Assembly: GCA_028285655.1 (NCBI GenBank)
Contig: JANQOT010000170.1
Coordinates: 1 to 39,027, forward strand
From: Gammaproteobacteria bacterium
GTDB taxonomy: Bacteria; Pseudomonadota; Gammaproteobacteria; UBA4575
Direction: 5' to 3'
Length of the DNA: 39,027 nt
Shown here: one piece after another, positions 21,339 through 33,168 of the stretch
Numbering within the stretch: the stretch's first letter is position 1
Layout of the letters: each line of letters starts with the position of its first letter
Translations under genes and position numbers: made by a program
The notes under the pieces: model-generated
What the model was told of the DNA's origin: nothing
Database searches by the model: none
Seen by the model: the letters and a program-made list of their open reading frames with translations, nothing else

Positions 21339-22490
21339 ATGAGTAAACGTGCAGCAATCAAACCATTCCATGTGATGGATATTCTGGAACGCTGCAAGCA
21401 AATGGAAGCGCATGGCCGGGATGTGGTGCATATGGAAATCGGAGAGCCTGATTTTCCCAGTCCCGAACCGATAGTGCGTGCCGGCATAAGCGCATTGCAA
21501 AAAAACCAGACGCACTATACCGGCGCGTTGGGCTTGCGGGAATTACGCCAGCGTATTAGTGAATTCTACCGTCGACGCCTGCGGGTCGATGTCGAACCGG
21601 AACAAATCGTGGTGACCCCTGGAGCTTCGGGTGCGCTGCAACTTATATACGCACATATGTTGCAGCAAAAAAATACCATTATGGTGTCCGACCCCGGTTA
21701 TCCCTGTAATCGAAATTTGGCGGCTGTTTTCGGCGGTGATGTGCTGGCCGTTCCGGTGAATGCGGATACGCAATACCAGTTAACCGCAGAATCAGTTGAA
21801 AAACACTGGCGCAAGAATATTGCGGCGGTACTGATTGCCAGTCCGTCCAATCCAACCGGGACCTTATGCAGTTGTAATCAGTTATTGCAGATTGCCGATT
21901 ATCTGGCTGAAAAAAACAGCGTGCTAATCGTGGATGAAATCTACCAGGGTTTGAACTATGCGGGCTCCAGTTCCACAGTTGCAGGGTTGCGCGACAATAT
22001 TTACGTATTAAATAGTTTCTCCAAATACTTCGGTATGACTGGATGGAGAGTCGGCTGGCTGGTGGCGCCACTGGAGCAAATTCCCCGGCTGGACGCGATT
22101 GCACAGAATACGTATCTGGCGACTTCCACGATCGCTCAGCACGCGGCCATTGCCGCATTTAGCGCCGAAACCCATGCCATTCTTGAACAGCGCCGCGATA
22201 TCTTCAGACAACGGCGCGATCTGGTGCTGGCGGCATTGCAAAATATAGGGGTGGATGTGCCCGTCGTGCCGCAGGGTGCTTTTTATATCTATGCCAACGT
22301 CTCAAAATTTACTCACGACAGCTTTGAATTTTGCCGTTCCCTGCTGGAACAAACGGCAGTGGCGGTGACGCCCGGGTGCGATTTCGGCGAACACTCGGCG
22401 CAGCAACATATTCGGTTTGCCTATACTACAAGTGAAAAAAGGTTACGTGCGGGCATGCAGCGTTTGCAGGAATTTATTGCGACGCTTTAA
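21339..22490 (+). CDS. PLP-dependent class I/II aminotransferase
   Basis: HMEIGEPDFPSPEPIV, NPTGTL, VDEIYQGL, NSFSKYFGMTGWRVGW (PLP-lysine region). Confidence 0.93.
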   Translation: MSKRAAIKPFHVMDILERCKQMEAHGRDVVHMEIGEPDFPSPEPIVRAGISALQKNQTHYTGALGLRELRQRISEFYRRRLRVDVEPEQIVVTPGASGALQLIYAHMLQQKNTIMVSDPGYPCNRNLAAVFGGDVLAVPVNADTQYQLTAESVEKHWRKNIAAVLIASPSNPTGTLCSCNQLLQIADYLAEKNSVLIVDEIYQGLNYAGSSSTVAGLRDNIYVLNSFSKYFGMTGWRVGWLVAPLEQIPRLDAIAQNTYLATSTIAQHAAIAAFSAETHAILEQRRDIFRQRRDLVLAALQNIGVDVPVVPQGAFYIYANVSKFTHDSFEFCRSLLEQTAVAVTPGCDFGEHSAQQHIRFAYTTSEKRLRAGMQRLQEFIATL

Positions 22491-23214
22491 ATGCTTCGGC
22501 ATCTGTTGCCAGAGTCTCAAGGTACAAGACAGTAGCGCCGGCCACGGCAGCCGGCATGGCGATGAAATTAATCAACGGTATCATGGTCAGCCCCGCGACC
22601 ATCGCACCGAAACTCAGGCATTTTAATCGTTGCCTGCGAACCAGTGCCCGCGTGGTTTTAAACCGGATGTTGTGGTTGCCTAAAGGGTAATCGAGATATT
22701 CCAGACTTAACATCCAGGCGGAAAATAACAGCCACAAAAACGGCGCGATTACATTGACTCCCGGAATGACAAATAACAGCAATAAAGGCAGCGACCGAAG
22801 TAAAAAATAGACCAATTTGCCTATTTCGTTGCCGATACTGCGCGGGATTTCTTTTACTAACTGCATATTCGTCGAGCCGCTGTCTTTAATTTGTTCACCG
22901 CGCAAATGCTGCTCGACTTTTTCCGCCAGTAAACCATTAAAAGGCGCAGCAATGACATTCATCAGTAAAGCAAACAAATAAAAAACCACCAGAAAGTAAG
23001 TAATCGCGAATAGTGGCCACAGAATAAATTCGGCCCATTCCAGCCAGCCGGGCAACATTTTGAGTAAAAATTGATCGAACCACTGTATTCCGAACCAGAG
23101 AACCGCGGCAAAAATAGCGATGTTGATCAGGAGCGGAATTGCTACGAAACGTCTGATTCCGGATTCACCCAACAGCTTAACGCCGGTCAATAAACAGCGT
23201 ATTCCATGGAACAT
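22474..23214 (-). CDS. cysZ: CysZ-like sulfate transport/EI24-family membrane protein
   Basis: GIRCLLTGVKLLGESGIRRFVAIPLLINI, NVIAAPFNGLLAEKVE, LEYLDYPLGNHNIRFK. Confidence 0.9.
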   Translation of the reverse strand: MFHGIRCLLTGVKLLGESGIRRFVAIPLLINIAIFAAVLWFGIQWFDQFLLKMLPGWLEWAEFILWPLFAITYFLVVFYLFALLMNVIAAPFNGLLAEKVEQHLRGEQIKDSGSTNMQLVKEIPRSIGNEIGKLVYFLLRSLPLLLLFVIPGVNVIAPFLWLLFSAWMLSLEYLDYPLGNHNIRFKTTRALVRRQRLKCLSFGAMVAGLTMIPLINFIAMPAAVAGATVLYLETLATDAEAFKASQ

Positions 23215-23240
23215 TGTCGTGGTTTCAGGGCTCTAAATGA

Positions 23241-23639
23241 TTATTCGCCTGGTGGCAATTGTACCGGAGTAGCGTTAGTCCAGCCGGACATGCGATGTTC
23301 GACCGTGACTGCCGTGTAAATTCCGCCGCGAACATTAAAGTTTGCACTAAGGCGCATAAAACGAGGCTCTGTTAAACTTGCGAGCGTGTTTAAAATTTCA
23401 TTAGTAACGGCTTCGTGAAAAGCACCTTTATCCCTGAACGACACCATGTATAATTTAAGCGACTTTAATTCCACGCATAATTTATCTGGCACGTATTCGA
23501 GCAGAAATTCTGCAAAGTCCGGTTGGCCGGTAAGCGGACATAAACAGGTAAATTCTGGAATTGAAATTCGGATGGTATAATCGCGACCGGGCTCGGGATT
23601 ATCGAACGTCTCTAAGACACTTACGGACTTTTTTGACAT
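23241..23639 (-). CDS. queF: NADPH-dependent 7-cyano-7-deazaguanine reductase, short type
   Basis: [53 protein letters not shown]. Confidence 0.95.
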   Translation of the reverse strand: MSKKSVSVLETFDNPEPGRDYTIRISIPEFTCLCPLTGQPDFAEFLLEYVPDKLCVELKSLKLYMVSFRDKGAFHEAVTNEILNTLASLTEPRFMRLSANFNVRGGIYTAVTVEHRMSGWTNATPVQLPPGE

Positions 23640-23692
23640 TGAATTCTCAACAACTTGTTATAACCTGCGCTAATTTTACTGGATATTAACGG

Positions 23693-26600
23693 ATGCGTCT
23701 TCGTAAAGTAAAAATGGCGGGGTTTAAATCATTTGTTGACCCCACCACGCTCATATTTCCGAGCGACATGGTAGGCATCGTTGGCCCCAACGGTTGCGGA
23801 AAGTCCAATATCGTCGATGCGATTCGCTGGGTGATGGGGGCCAGTACAAAAAATATTCGTGGTGACACGCTTGAAGACGTAATTTTTAAAGGTTCCAGTG
23901 GCCGCCAGCCGGTCGGACAGGCCAGTATCGAACTGGTGTTCGATAACTCCATGGGCAAAGTCGGCGGCAAATATGCCTCGTACAATGAAATTTCAATTCG
24001 CCGCCAGGTCACGCGTGACGGGCAATCAAAATATTATTTAAACGGTACGCATTGTCGCCGTCGCGATATCGTCGATATCTTTTTGGGTACCGGACTGGGG
24101 CCGCGCAGCTATGCGATTATCGAACAGGGCATGATTTCCCGGCTGATCGACGCCAAACCGGAAGAAATGCGTGTCTATCTGGAAGAGGCTGCGGGAATAT
24201 CCAAGTACAAAGAGCGTCGTCGGGAAACCGAGAATCGAATTCGTCATACGCGCGAAAATCTGGATCGATTAAACGATTTGATTGACGAGGTCGCCAAGCA
24301 AATCGCGAAACTGAAGCGGCAGGCGACGATCGCGGAAAAGTACAAAACACTTAAATCGGAAGAACGGCGGTCAAAAGCCGAATTATTGCTGTTGCGCTGG
24401 CAAGCCATGCAAACCGAACTGGTCGATGAACAGAAGCGGGTAGAAAGCAAAGAAACGCAATTAGAGCAAACCATCGCAACACTGCGTTCCCTGGAAGCCG
24501 AGCTGGAACAACTGCGCGTGGAGCATGGAAGTGCAACCGAGGCGATGAACACGGTTCAGGGGGAGTACTACCAGGTGGGTGCGGATATTTCCCGTCTGGA
24601 ACAGTCGATTCAACATGCTTCTGAAACCAAGGAACGCCAGCAGGCGGAATTAACCGAAATCGACAGTAACCTGCAAAACATCGCGCAGGAAATCGAGAAA
24701 CAAAAAGCGGCGCAGCAGGAATTTGAAGATCAGATGCAGACCATGCAGGACGAATTGAATTCTCTGAGTGAAGAATTCAGTCGTGTCGGCCAGGCCGTAT
24801 CCAGTGCCGAGCGAGCTGAATTGTCATGGCGCGAAGCCTGGGACGACCTGGTGGTGGAAATGAGCGAACCCAGCCATCAGGTGGAAGCACTATCGCAGCG
24901 TATCGGTTTGCTGGAGCAGGAAATCGAACGGCTGGAGCAGCGACGACAAAAATTTACTGCCGAACATGCTCAACATATTCAGCAAGAAGGCGAGTCCGAT
25001 CTGGCTCCCGTACAACGACGTTTGGATACCCGCGCCGAAGCCGTTAATGACTGTAAACGGTTGCTCGATCAAACCGTAGCTGAAATTGCGCAATGCCGCG
25101 AACAAATTGAAGAATTGCTGGAGCAGCTGGATGAAAGCAAGTCCGAACGTCAGCGTATTCGAGGCGAGCTGGCCACATTGCAGGCGTTGCAGGATGCTGC
25201 ATTGCATGGTGAGCAGCAAGAAGTACAACAGTGGGTAAAGAAAAACAATTTACACAAAGCATCCCGCCTTGCCGATCAAATCGAAGTGGAGGCCGGTTGG
25301 GAGCGTGCGGTAGAAACCGTACTTGGCGATTACCTGGAAGCCATTTGCGCCGACAATTTAAATAAGGCCGCGTCCAGGCTGCAGGATTTGCAGCAAGGGA
25401 AAATCGTTCTGTTTGATGCAAGCAGTTCAGCCAAACAAGGCTCGTCTGCCCAAACACTGGCCAGCAAAGTGAAAACCAAACTGTCAGTGGTGAATGAGCT
25501 GCGAAGCGTATTGGTTGCCGATAATTTGCAGCAGGCGATCAAGATTCGTAGTCAATTACAGCCACACGAATCCGTTATAACCCCCGATGGAATTTGGTTC
25601 GGAGCTTCCTGGCTGCGTTTTTCCAATGCAGTCGATACCCAGGCAGGCGTGTTAAGCCGTAAAGCGGCGATAAGCGACCTGGAAGATCAGTTGGGTGAAA
25701 TTGAAATCACCATTACCGAACTAAGCGATCAGTACCAGGCGGAAACAGATAGGCTGGCAGAGCAGGAACGCCAGCGGGACGATGCGCAACAGGCGCATAA
25801 TCTTGCATTTCAGCAACAGGCGGAAATTAACGCGGAACTTGATCGGCGTCGTACCTCGATTGAACACTGGCAAGAGCGCGAGTCACAGTTGCGAACCTAT
25901 ATAGATGAAGCCGCTACGCAACTGGAAGAATATCAAAAGCAAAAAGATACCGCGATCGAACAACACGATGCGGCGCAAAGCAGGCTGGATAATCTGCAGG
26001 AACGTAAAGACGAACTGCTGAATCGCAAAGAAGAAGTGGTGTTTGAATTTACCGAGCGTAAAGAGCAGGCCGGCGAGCTACAGGAGCGACGGCACGCATT
26101 GCAGCTGGAGATCGAAGCATCGCGTACCCGTACTGCGACTGCGCAGTCGATTATCGAACGCCTGCACGCGCAGGAAGAAGAATTAAATAAACGTAGCGGA
26201 CAACTAAACGAGGCAATCGCGGAAAGCGATGCGCCGATAAAAGAAATGACGACGACATTGCAGGCTTCGCTGGATAAGCGATTACAAGTGGAGCAAAACC
26301 TGCAGCAATCGAGAAAAAATCTCGAACAGGTGGAAGAAGTCATTCGCGACAAGGACGAACAAAGAGTGTCTGTGGACCAGCAGATCGGGGAACAGCGGGA
26401 AACATTAAACACTCAGCGAATGCACTGGCAGGAACTCAACGTACGTGCGCAGACTATCAAAGAACAACTCGATCAGTTTGACTGGAATGCGGAGGAATTG
26501 GCGAAAGGCTTGCCTGAAGATGCCTCGTTGCAGCGATGGGAAGAAATCGTTAAAGAGCTGGAGCAAAAAATCAGTCGACTGGGGGCTATTAACCTGGCGG

Positions 26601-27196
26601 CAATCGATGAATACAAAGAGCAGAGCGAGCGTAAGGAATATCTCGATTCCCAAAATAATGATTTAACCAAGGCACTTAATACTCTTGAGTCTGCGATTCG
26701 TAAGATTGATAAAGAAACCAAGGAACGTTTTAAAGATACCTTTGACCGCGTGAACAGCCATATACAGCGCATGTATCCGCGATTGTTTCCCGGAGGCAAG
26801 GCATATCTGGAAATGTCCGGAGATGATTTGTTGACCACTGGTGTAACCATTATGGCGCGACCGCCCGGCAAGCGGGTTTCTTCCATTCAACTATTATCCG
26901 GCGGAGAAAAAGCGTTAACCGCAGCCGCACTGGTACTGGCGATATTCGAACTGAATCCGGCGCCATTCTGTTTGCTCGATGAGGTCGATGCGCCGTTGGA
27001 CGATGCAAATGTCGGTCGTTTTTGCGAATTGATTAAAGATATGAGCGAACGCGTACAGTTTGTATTTATTACCCACAACAAGACTACCATGGAATACGCT
27101 GAGCACCTGTTGGGCGTTACCATGAACGAACCCGGCGTGTCGCGTCTGGTTTCCGTAGATATCGAGGAAGCTGCCGAGTTGGCGACTGCCAGCTAG
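23693..27196 (+). CDS. smc: Chromosome segregation protein SMC
   Basis: ORF 1167 aa; GPNGCGKSNIVDAIRWVMG, long coiled coils, hinge region, LSGGEKALTAAALVLAIF, CLLDEVDAPLDDANV. Confidence 0.98.
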   Translation: MRLRKVKMAGFKSFVDPTTLIFPSDMVGIVGPNGCGKSNIVDAIRWVMGASTKNIRGDTLEDVIFKGSSGRQPVGQASIELVFDNSMGKVGGKYASYNEISIRRQVTRDGQSKYYLNGTHCRRRDIVDIFLGTGLGPRSYAIIEQGMISRLIDAKPEEMRVYLEEAAGISKYKERRRETENRIRHTRENLDRLNDLIDEVAKQIAKLKRQATIAEKYKTLKSEERRSKAELLLLRWQAMQTELVDEQKRVESKETQLEQTIATLRSLEAELEQLRVEHGSATEAMNTVQGEYYQVGADISRLEQSIQHASETKERQQAELTEIDSNLQNIAQEIEKQKAAQQEFEDQMQTMQDELNSLSEEFSRVGQAVSSAERAELSWREAWDDLVVEMSEPSHQVEALSQRIGLLEQEIERLEQRRQKFTAEHAQHIQQEGESDLAPVQRRLDTRAEAVNDCKRLLDQTVAEIAQCREQIEELLEQLDESKSERQRIRGELATLQALQDAALHGEQQEVQQWVKKNNLHKASRLADQIEVEAGWERAVETVLGDYLEAICADNLNKAASRLQDLQQGKIVLFDASSSAKQGSSAQTLASKVKTKLSVVNELRSVLVADNLQQAIKIRSQLQPHESVITPDGIWFGASWLRFSNAVDTQAGVLSRKAAISDLEDQLGEIEITITELSDQYQAETDRLAEQERQRDDAQQAHNLAFQQQAEINAELDRRRTSIEHWQERESQLRTYIDEAATQLEEYQKQKDTAIEQHDAAQSRLDNLQERKDELLNRKEEVVFEFTERKEQAGELQERRHALQLEIEASRTRTATAQSIIERLHAQEEELNKRSGQLNEAIAESDAPIKEMTTTLQASLDKRLQVEQNLQQSRKNLEQVEEVIRDKDEQRVSVDQQIGEQRETLNTQRMHWQELNVRAQTIKEQLDQFDWNAEELAKGLPEDASLQRWEEIVKELEQKISRLGAINLAAIDEYKEQSERKEYLDSQNNDLTKALNTLESAIRKIDKETKERFKDTFDRVNSHIQRMYPRLFPGGKAYLEMSGDDLLTTGVTIMARPPGKRVSSIQLLSGGEKALTAAALVLAIFELNPAPFCLLDEVDAPLDDANVGRFCELIKDMSERVQFVFITHNKTTMEYAEHLLGVTMNEPGVSRLVSVDIEEAAELATAS

Positions 27197-27218
27197 CGCA
27201 GTTGCAGTAGCTACCGCC

Positions 27219-27977
27219 GTGTCAGCAACCGAACTACGTATCACCTTATTAATCGCAGCTATCATCATCGTTGCCGTGATGTATGTGTGGTATCGCGCAA
27301 ATTCTAAAGACGGATTTAATAGTGGAATTTCCAACCACGACGATCATTTCGAAAACGATCTGAAAAATATTCCACAATTCGATCAGCGAGACGACGGTGA
27401 ATTATTGCCGGACGATCTGCGTTCCGAGTTTCAGAACGTCAGTCAGGAATTACGCCAGGAGACGATAGCCAAGCGAATCCAGAAAAGCAAATCCGAACGT
27501 CGTGAAACGGTTGCGTCGAATGTGGCCGCTGCAACTTCCAGTGAATTACTGGTAATTTTCCATGTTGTGGCGCATTCAGGAGAAGCGTTTACCGGTCCAA
27601 TGATCATGCAAATGATGGCCGAGCTGGAACTCGAGTACGGCGATCTCGGCATCTATCATTACAATATCGAACGATTAAATAAAAAACAAAGTGTATATTG
27701 CGTGGCAAACATGCTTAAGCCCGGTAATTTCGATTTAACTGCGATGGAAGAATTTTCTACACGCGGACTAACCATGATTATGCAGTTACCCGGTCCCGAA
27801 GATGGCTTAAAGGCGTTTAACATCATGGTCGAACATGCGCAGCGCCTGACGGCTTTTCTAAATGGCGAGTTGCTGGATGAAGACCGCAATCCGCTAACCA
27901 AACAAACGATTTCTCTGTATAAGGAAAGAGTGCAGTTATTTAGTTTGCGAACGGGTAATAAAGTAGCGACTGCCTAG
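27219..27977 (+). CDS. zipA: Cell division protein ZipA
   Basis: N-terminal TM (ELRITLLIAAIIIVAVMYVWYRA), C-terminal ZipA-like domain; located smc-zipA-ligA. Confidence 0.92.
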   Translation: MSATELRITLLIAAIIIVAVMYVWYRANSKDGFNSGISNHDDHFENDLKNIPQFDQRDDGELLPDDLRSEFQNVSQELRQETIAKRIQKSKSERRETVASNVAAATSSELLVIFHVVAHSGEAFTGPMIMQMMAELELEYGDLGIYHYNIERLNKKQSVYCVANMLKPGNFDLTAMEEFSTRGLTMIMQLPGPEDGLKAFNIMVEHAQRLTAFLNGELLDEDRNPLTKQTISLYKERVQLFSLRTGNKVATA

Positions 27978-28038
27978 TTGTCCCAGGTTCGGAATTTTCA
28001 AGCAGTTCCAAGTACAATACTTATAATTACATTTGTAA

Positions 28039-30069
<2,031 letters not shown>

Positions 30070-30071
30070 TT

Positions 30072-30434
30072 ATGTCTTCTATCGAACGTAGAGCATTTTT
30101 ACGCTATAAAATTTCTATTCCGGTGCATCTGGAAACAAGCGACGGGACATTATTCGATACCGTTACTCGCGATATTTCACTGGGTGGAATGCAAGTGGAA
30201 TGCGATTCCGCTATGCTGAATAGAATGCTTCCGGGCGGGATTAAAACGGCGCCTGGTGATCAAGTATATTTGCAGGCGAAGTTTCAGTTTCCCGATGAGG
30301 ATGAATCCATTTTAATACGTGCGCATGTATTAGGCGTATTGCGATTGGCGGAGAGCGAGTTTTCAATCAGACTGTCGTTTAATGAAATTGACCCGACACA
30401 ACAGGATCAGTTGCAACGTCTTCTTAATCAATAA
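30072..30434 (+). CDS. PilZ-domain protein (putative c-di-GMP receptor)
   Basis: ERRAFLRYKISIPVHL and TRDISLGGMQVEC: the RxxxR and (D/N)xSxxG motifs. Confidence 0.85.
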   Translation: MSSIERRAFLRYKISIPVHLETSDGTLFDTVTRDISLGGMQVECDSAMLNRMLPGGIKTAPGDQVYLQAKFQFPDEDESILIRAHVLGVLRLAESEFSIRLSFNEIDPTQQDQLQRLLNQ

Positions 30435-30476
30435 CTGCGTTTTAGGTCGGAAAACGCGTTCGGAAAATGTATTCGT

Positions 30477-31235
30477 ATGACTAATATACATTCTACCGCA
30501 GTAGTGTCCTCCGACGCGGTAATTGCTGAGAATGTAAACATTGGTCCCTATGCAGTCATCGAGCAAAATGTAGAAATCGGCGCCGGCAGCATAATTGGGT
30601 CACACAGCGTATTACATTCGTATACGCGCTTGGGCGAAAATAATCGAATACACAACCACGTCGTGTTAGGCGGCGCGCCTCAGGATATTTCCTACAGTGG
30701 AGAACAAACCTGGCTGCAGCTTGGTAACGACAATGTAATTCGCGAGTTCTGTTCAATTCACCGTTCAACGAATACCGAGCGCGCCACTCAAGTAGGAAAT
30801 AATTGCTACATTATGTGTAATTCACATATTGGCCATGATTGCCAGGTGGGAAACGATGTGATCATCACTGCCTATGCCGGAATAAGCGGGCATGTGGAGA
30901 TCGGCGATCGGGCCGTGATCGGTGGAAATGTAGGGATACATCAATTTTGCCGGATTGGGTCATTGGCAATGGTGGGCGCATACACGCCAGTGGGAAAAGA
31001 CGTATTGCCGTTTAGTATGCTGGGCCGGGATCCGGTCGCGCATTACAAATTAAATGTCGTGGGATTGCGGCGCGCCGGAATTAAAGGCGATCGTTATCGT
31101 GCGCTGGAGAAAGGCATGCAATTGGTACGTAATGGAAAAAACGATCAGTTGATTGCTGAAACCGAGGAATTAAAATTGCTTGCGAACTGGCTGGCAGCAC
31201 CTTCCAAGCGTGGAATCTATAAGTTTGCGCGTTAA
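30477..31235 (+). CDS. LpxA-like acyl-ACP-UDP-sugar O-acyltransferase (left-handed beta-helix)
   Basis: Hexapeptide repeats; GGAPQDISYSGEQTWLQLGNDNVIREFCSIHRST, HIGHDCQVGND, GIHQFCRIGSLAMVGAYTPVGKDV. Confidence 0.88.
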   Translation: MTNIHSTAVVSSDAVIAENVNIGPYAVIEQNVEIGAGSIIGSHSVLHSYTRLGENNRIHNHVVLGGAPQDISYSGEQTWLQLGNDNVIREFCSIHRSTNTERATQVGNNCYIMCNSHIGHDCQVGNDVIITAYAGISGHVEIGDRAVIGGNVGIHQFCRIGSLAMVGAYTPVGKDVLPFSMLGRDPVAHYKLNVVGLRRAGIKGDRYRALEKGMQLVRNGKNDQLIAETEELKLLANWLAAPSKRGIYKFAR

Positions 31236-31266
31236 ACTATATTTTACTGCGTAAAGCAATGAGCAT

Positions 31267-31779
31267 ATGGGAAGTTTAGTTCAATTCTATTACCGTATGA
31301 CGCTTTTACAGACAAAGCCTCAAGACGGCCCGTATTCGCAAACGCTGCAGCTTGTACTATTAATCCTGTGTTTCCTGATTTCGGTTTTAACAGTATTGGC
31401 CTTATACGATCTGTGGCCAAGTATTGTTCATTCAGCTCTTGATCTGGCTTTTTTATACCTGTTTACATTGGTATTGTTAAATAATGCAAAAGAACGGATA
31501 AGACAGACGTTTTGTGCTTTTCTTGGATCAGGTTTTATCATAAGTGTAGTAAATGCAATAGCGTTTCATGGCTTGATAAAAAATAAAAACGCAGATTCAA
31601 TTTCATTGTTTGATCTGACCGTGTTTTTCCTGATATTTTCCTGGACCCTGCTTGTATACGGCCATATAGTGCGGCACGCAATCGATGTAAAACTGGCGAC
31701 CGGCGTCGGTATCGTATTGGGGTATACGTTAATCACCATGATATTTCGTCAAATGATGGCCAGCTCCTTCGGATTTTAA
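31267..31779 (+). CDS. Small integral membrane protein, unknown function
   Basis: ORF 170 aa with several hydrophobic segments (LVLLILCFLISVLTVLALYDLW, LAFLYLFTLVLLN, LTVFFLIFSWTLLVYG); ends 2 nt before mpl. Confidence 0.7.
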   Translation: MGSLVQFYYRMTLLQTKPQDGPYSQTLQLVLLILCFLISVLTVLALYDLWPSIVHSALDLAFLYLFTLVLLNNAKERIRQTFCAFLGSGFIISVVNAIAFHGLIKNKNADSISLFDLTVFFLIFSWTLLVYGHIVRHAIDVKLATGVGIVLGYTLITMIFRQMMASSFGF

Positions 31780-31780
31780 T

Positions 31781-33145
31781 ATGCATATCCATATTCTCGG
31801 AATTTGCGGAACATTCATGGGGGGCGTGGCGCTGTTGGCAAAACAAATGGGCTATCGCGTCACCGGATCCGATGAAAATGTATACCCGCCCATGAGCACG
31901 CAACTTTCGTCCGCCGGTATCGAGTTATTCGAAGGTTACGGTGCAGAACAATTGGATAGCCGTCCCGATCAAATTGTGGTGGGCAATGTAATGACGCGTG
32001 GTCATGCTGTCATCGAGCGCATGCTTGAAGAGCAATGGCCGATGGTTTCCGGTCCGCAATGGTTGAGCGAGCATTTGTTGCGCACACGCTGGGTGCTGGC
32101 GGTCGCAGGAACACATGGGAAAACAAGCACCGCAAGTATGCTGGCCTGGATTCTTGAAAGTGCCGGTTTAAGTCCGGGATTTCTAATCGGCGGTGTGCCG
32201 CATAATTTTAATTTGTCGGCGCGTGCCGGAAGTAAACCTTTTTTTGTAATTGAAGCCGACGAATACGATACTGCTTTTTTTGACAAGCGTTCCAAGTTTA
32301 TTCATTACCAGCCGCGCACCTTGATAATCAACAATCTTGAATTTGATCATGCCGATATTTTTCGGGATTTAACGGATATACAAAAACAGTTTCATCACTT
32401 ATTAAAAATTCTGCCGCAGCAGGGCAAGCTGATATTCAATGCTGCCGATGCGAATGTTCGTTCCGTCATCGAGTTGGGCTGTTGGTCGGAACAGGAATCT
32501 TTCGGCATGTCCGGTGATACGGATTGGTCTGTCAGTACGCAGAAAAACAGTAAACCGTTGTTTAAGTTTTCTTGGCAAAATGAAAAGAAATACGACTGCG
32601 TGCTGAACCAGTTTGGCGACCATAATGCACTCAATGCGATGGCTGCGATTGCAGCAGCCCGGCATGCAGGTGTCGCGGTCGAAACATCAATAAAAGCGTT
32701 GGCAAAATTTGAAGGGGTTAAACGCAGGCTGGAGGACAAGGGAACCTACGGTGAAATTACGATATTCGATGATTTTGCGCACCACCCCACTGAAATTCGC
32801 TGTACCTTGCAGGCGTTTCAACAGAAATATCCTGCGCAAAGAATGATTGTGGTATTTGAGCCACGATCCAATACCATGCAAATGGGTGTGCATAAAAATG
32901 ACTTGAAGCGGGCGTTGGCAGCGGCCACCGAGCTGTTTATTTACGACGGCGGCGCTATGAATTGGTCCATTCAGCAGGCGCTCGAAGGATATCCATGTAC
33001 TATCCTCGGAGATATCGACCAGCTTGTCGATTCTCTGCTTGAGACTCTGCGACCAAAGGATAATGTTGTGCTACTGAGCAACGGTGGGTTTGGCGGTTTA
33101 TGCGATAAGTTAATCGCCGCATTGCAGCATCGTTCAGATTCTTAA
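31781..33145 (+). CDS. mpl: UDP-N-acetylmuramate:L-alanyl-gamma-D-glutamyl-meso-diaminopimelate ligase
   Basis: MHIHILGICGTFMGGVALLAKQMGYRVTGSDENVYPPMS, AGTHGKTSTASM, DDFAHHPTEI, VFEPRSNTM. Confidence 0.96.
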   Translation: MHIHILGICGTFMGGVALLAKQMGYRVTGSDENVYPPMSTQLSSAGIELFEGYGAEQLDSRPDQIVVGNVMTRGHAVIERMLEEQWPMVSGPQWLSEHLLRTRWVLAVAGTHGKTSTASMLAWILESAGLSPGFLIGGVPHNFNLSARAGSKPFFVIEADEYDTAFFDKRSKFIHYQPRTLIINNLEFDHADIFRDLTDIQKQFHHLLKILPQQGKLIFNAADANVRSVIELGCWSEQESFGMSGDTDWSVSTQKNSKPLFKFSWQNEKKYDCVLNQFGDHNALNAMAAIAAARHAGVAVETSIKALAKFEGVKRRLEDKGTYGEITIFDDFAHHPTEIRCTLQAFQQKYPAQRMIVVFEPRSNTMQMGVHKNDLKRALAAATELFIYDGGAMNWSIQQALEGYPCTILGDIDQLVDSLLETLRPKDNVVLLSNGGFGGLCDKLIAALQHRSDS

Positions 33146-33168
33146 CAGCATATTTCAGGGAAGCTTCC

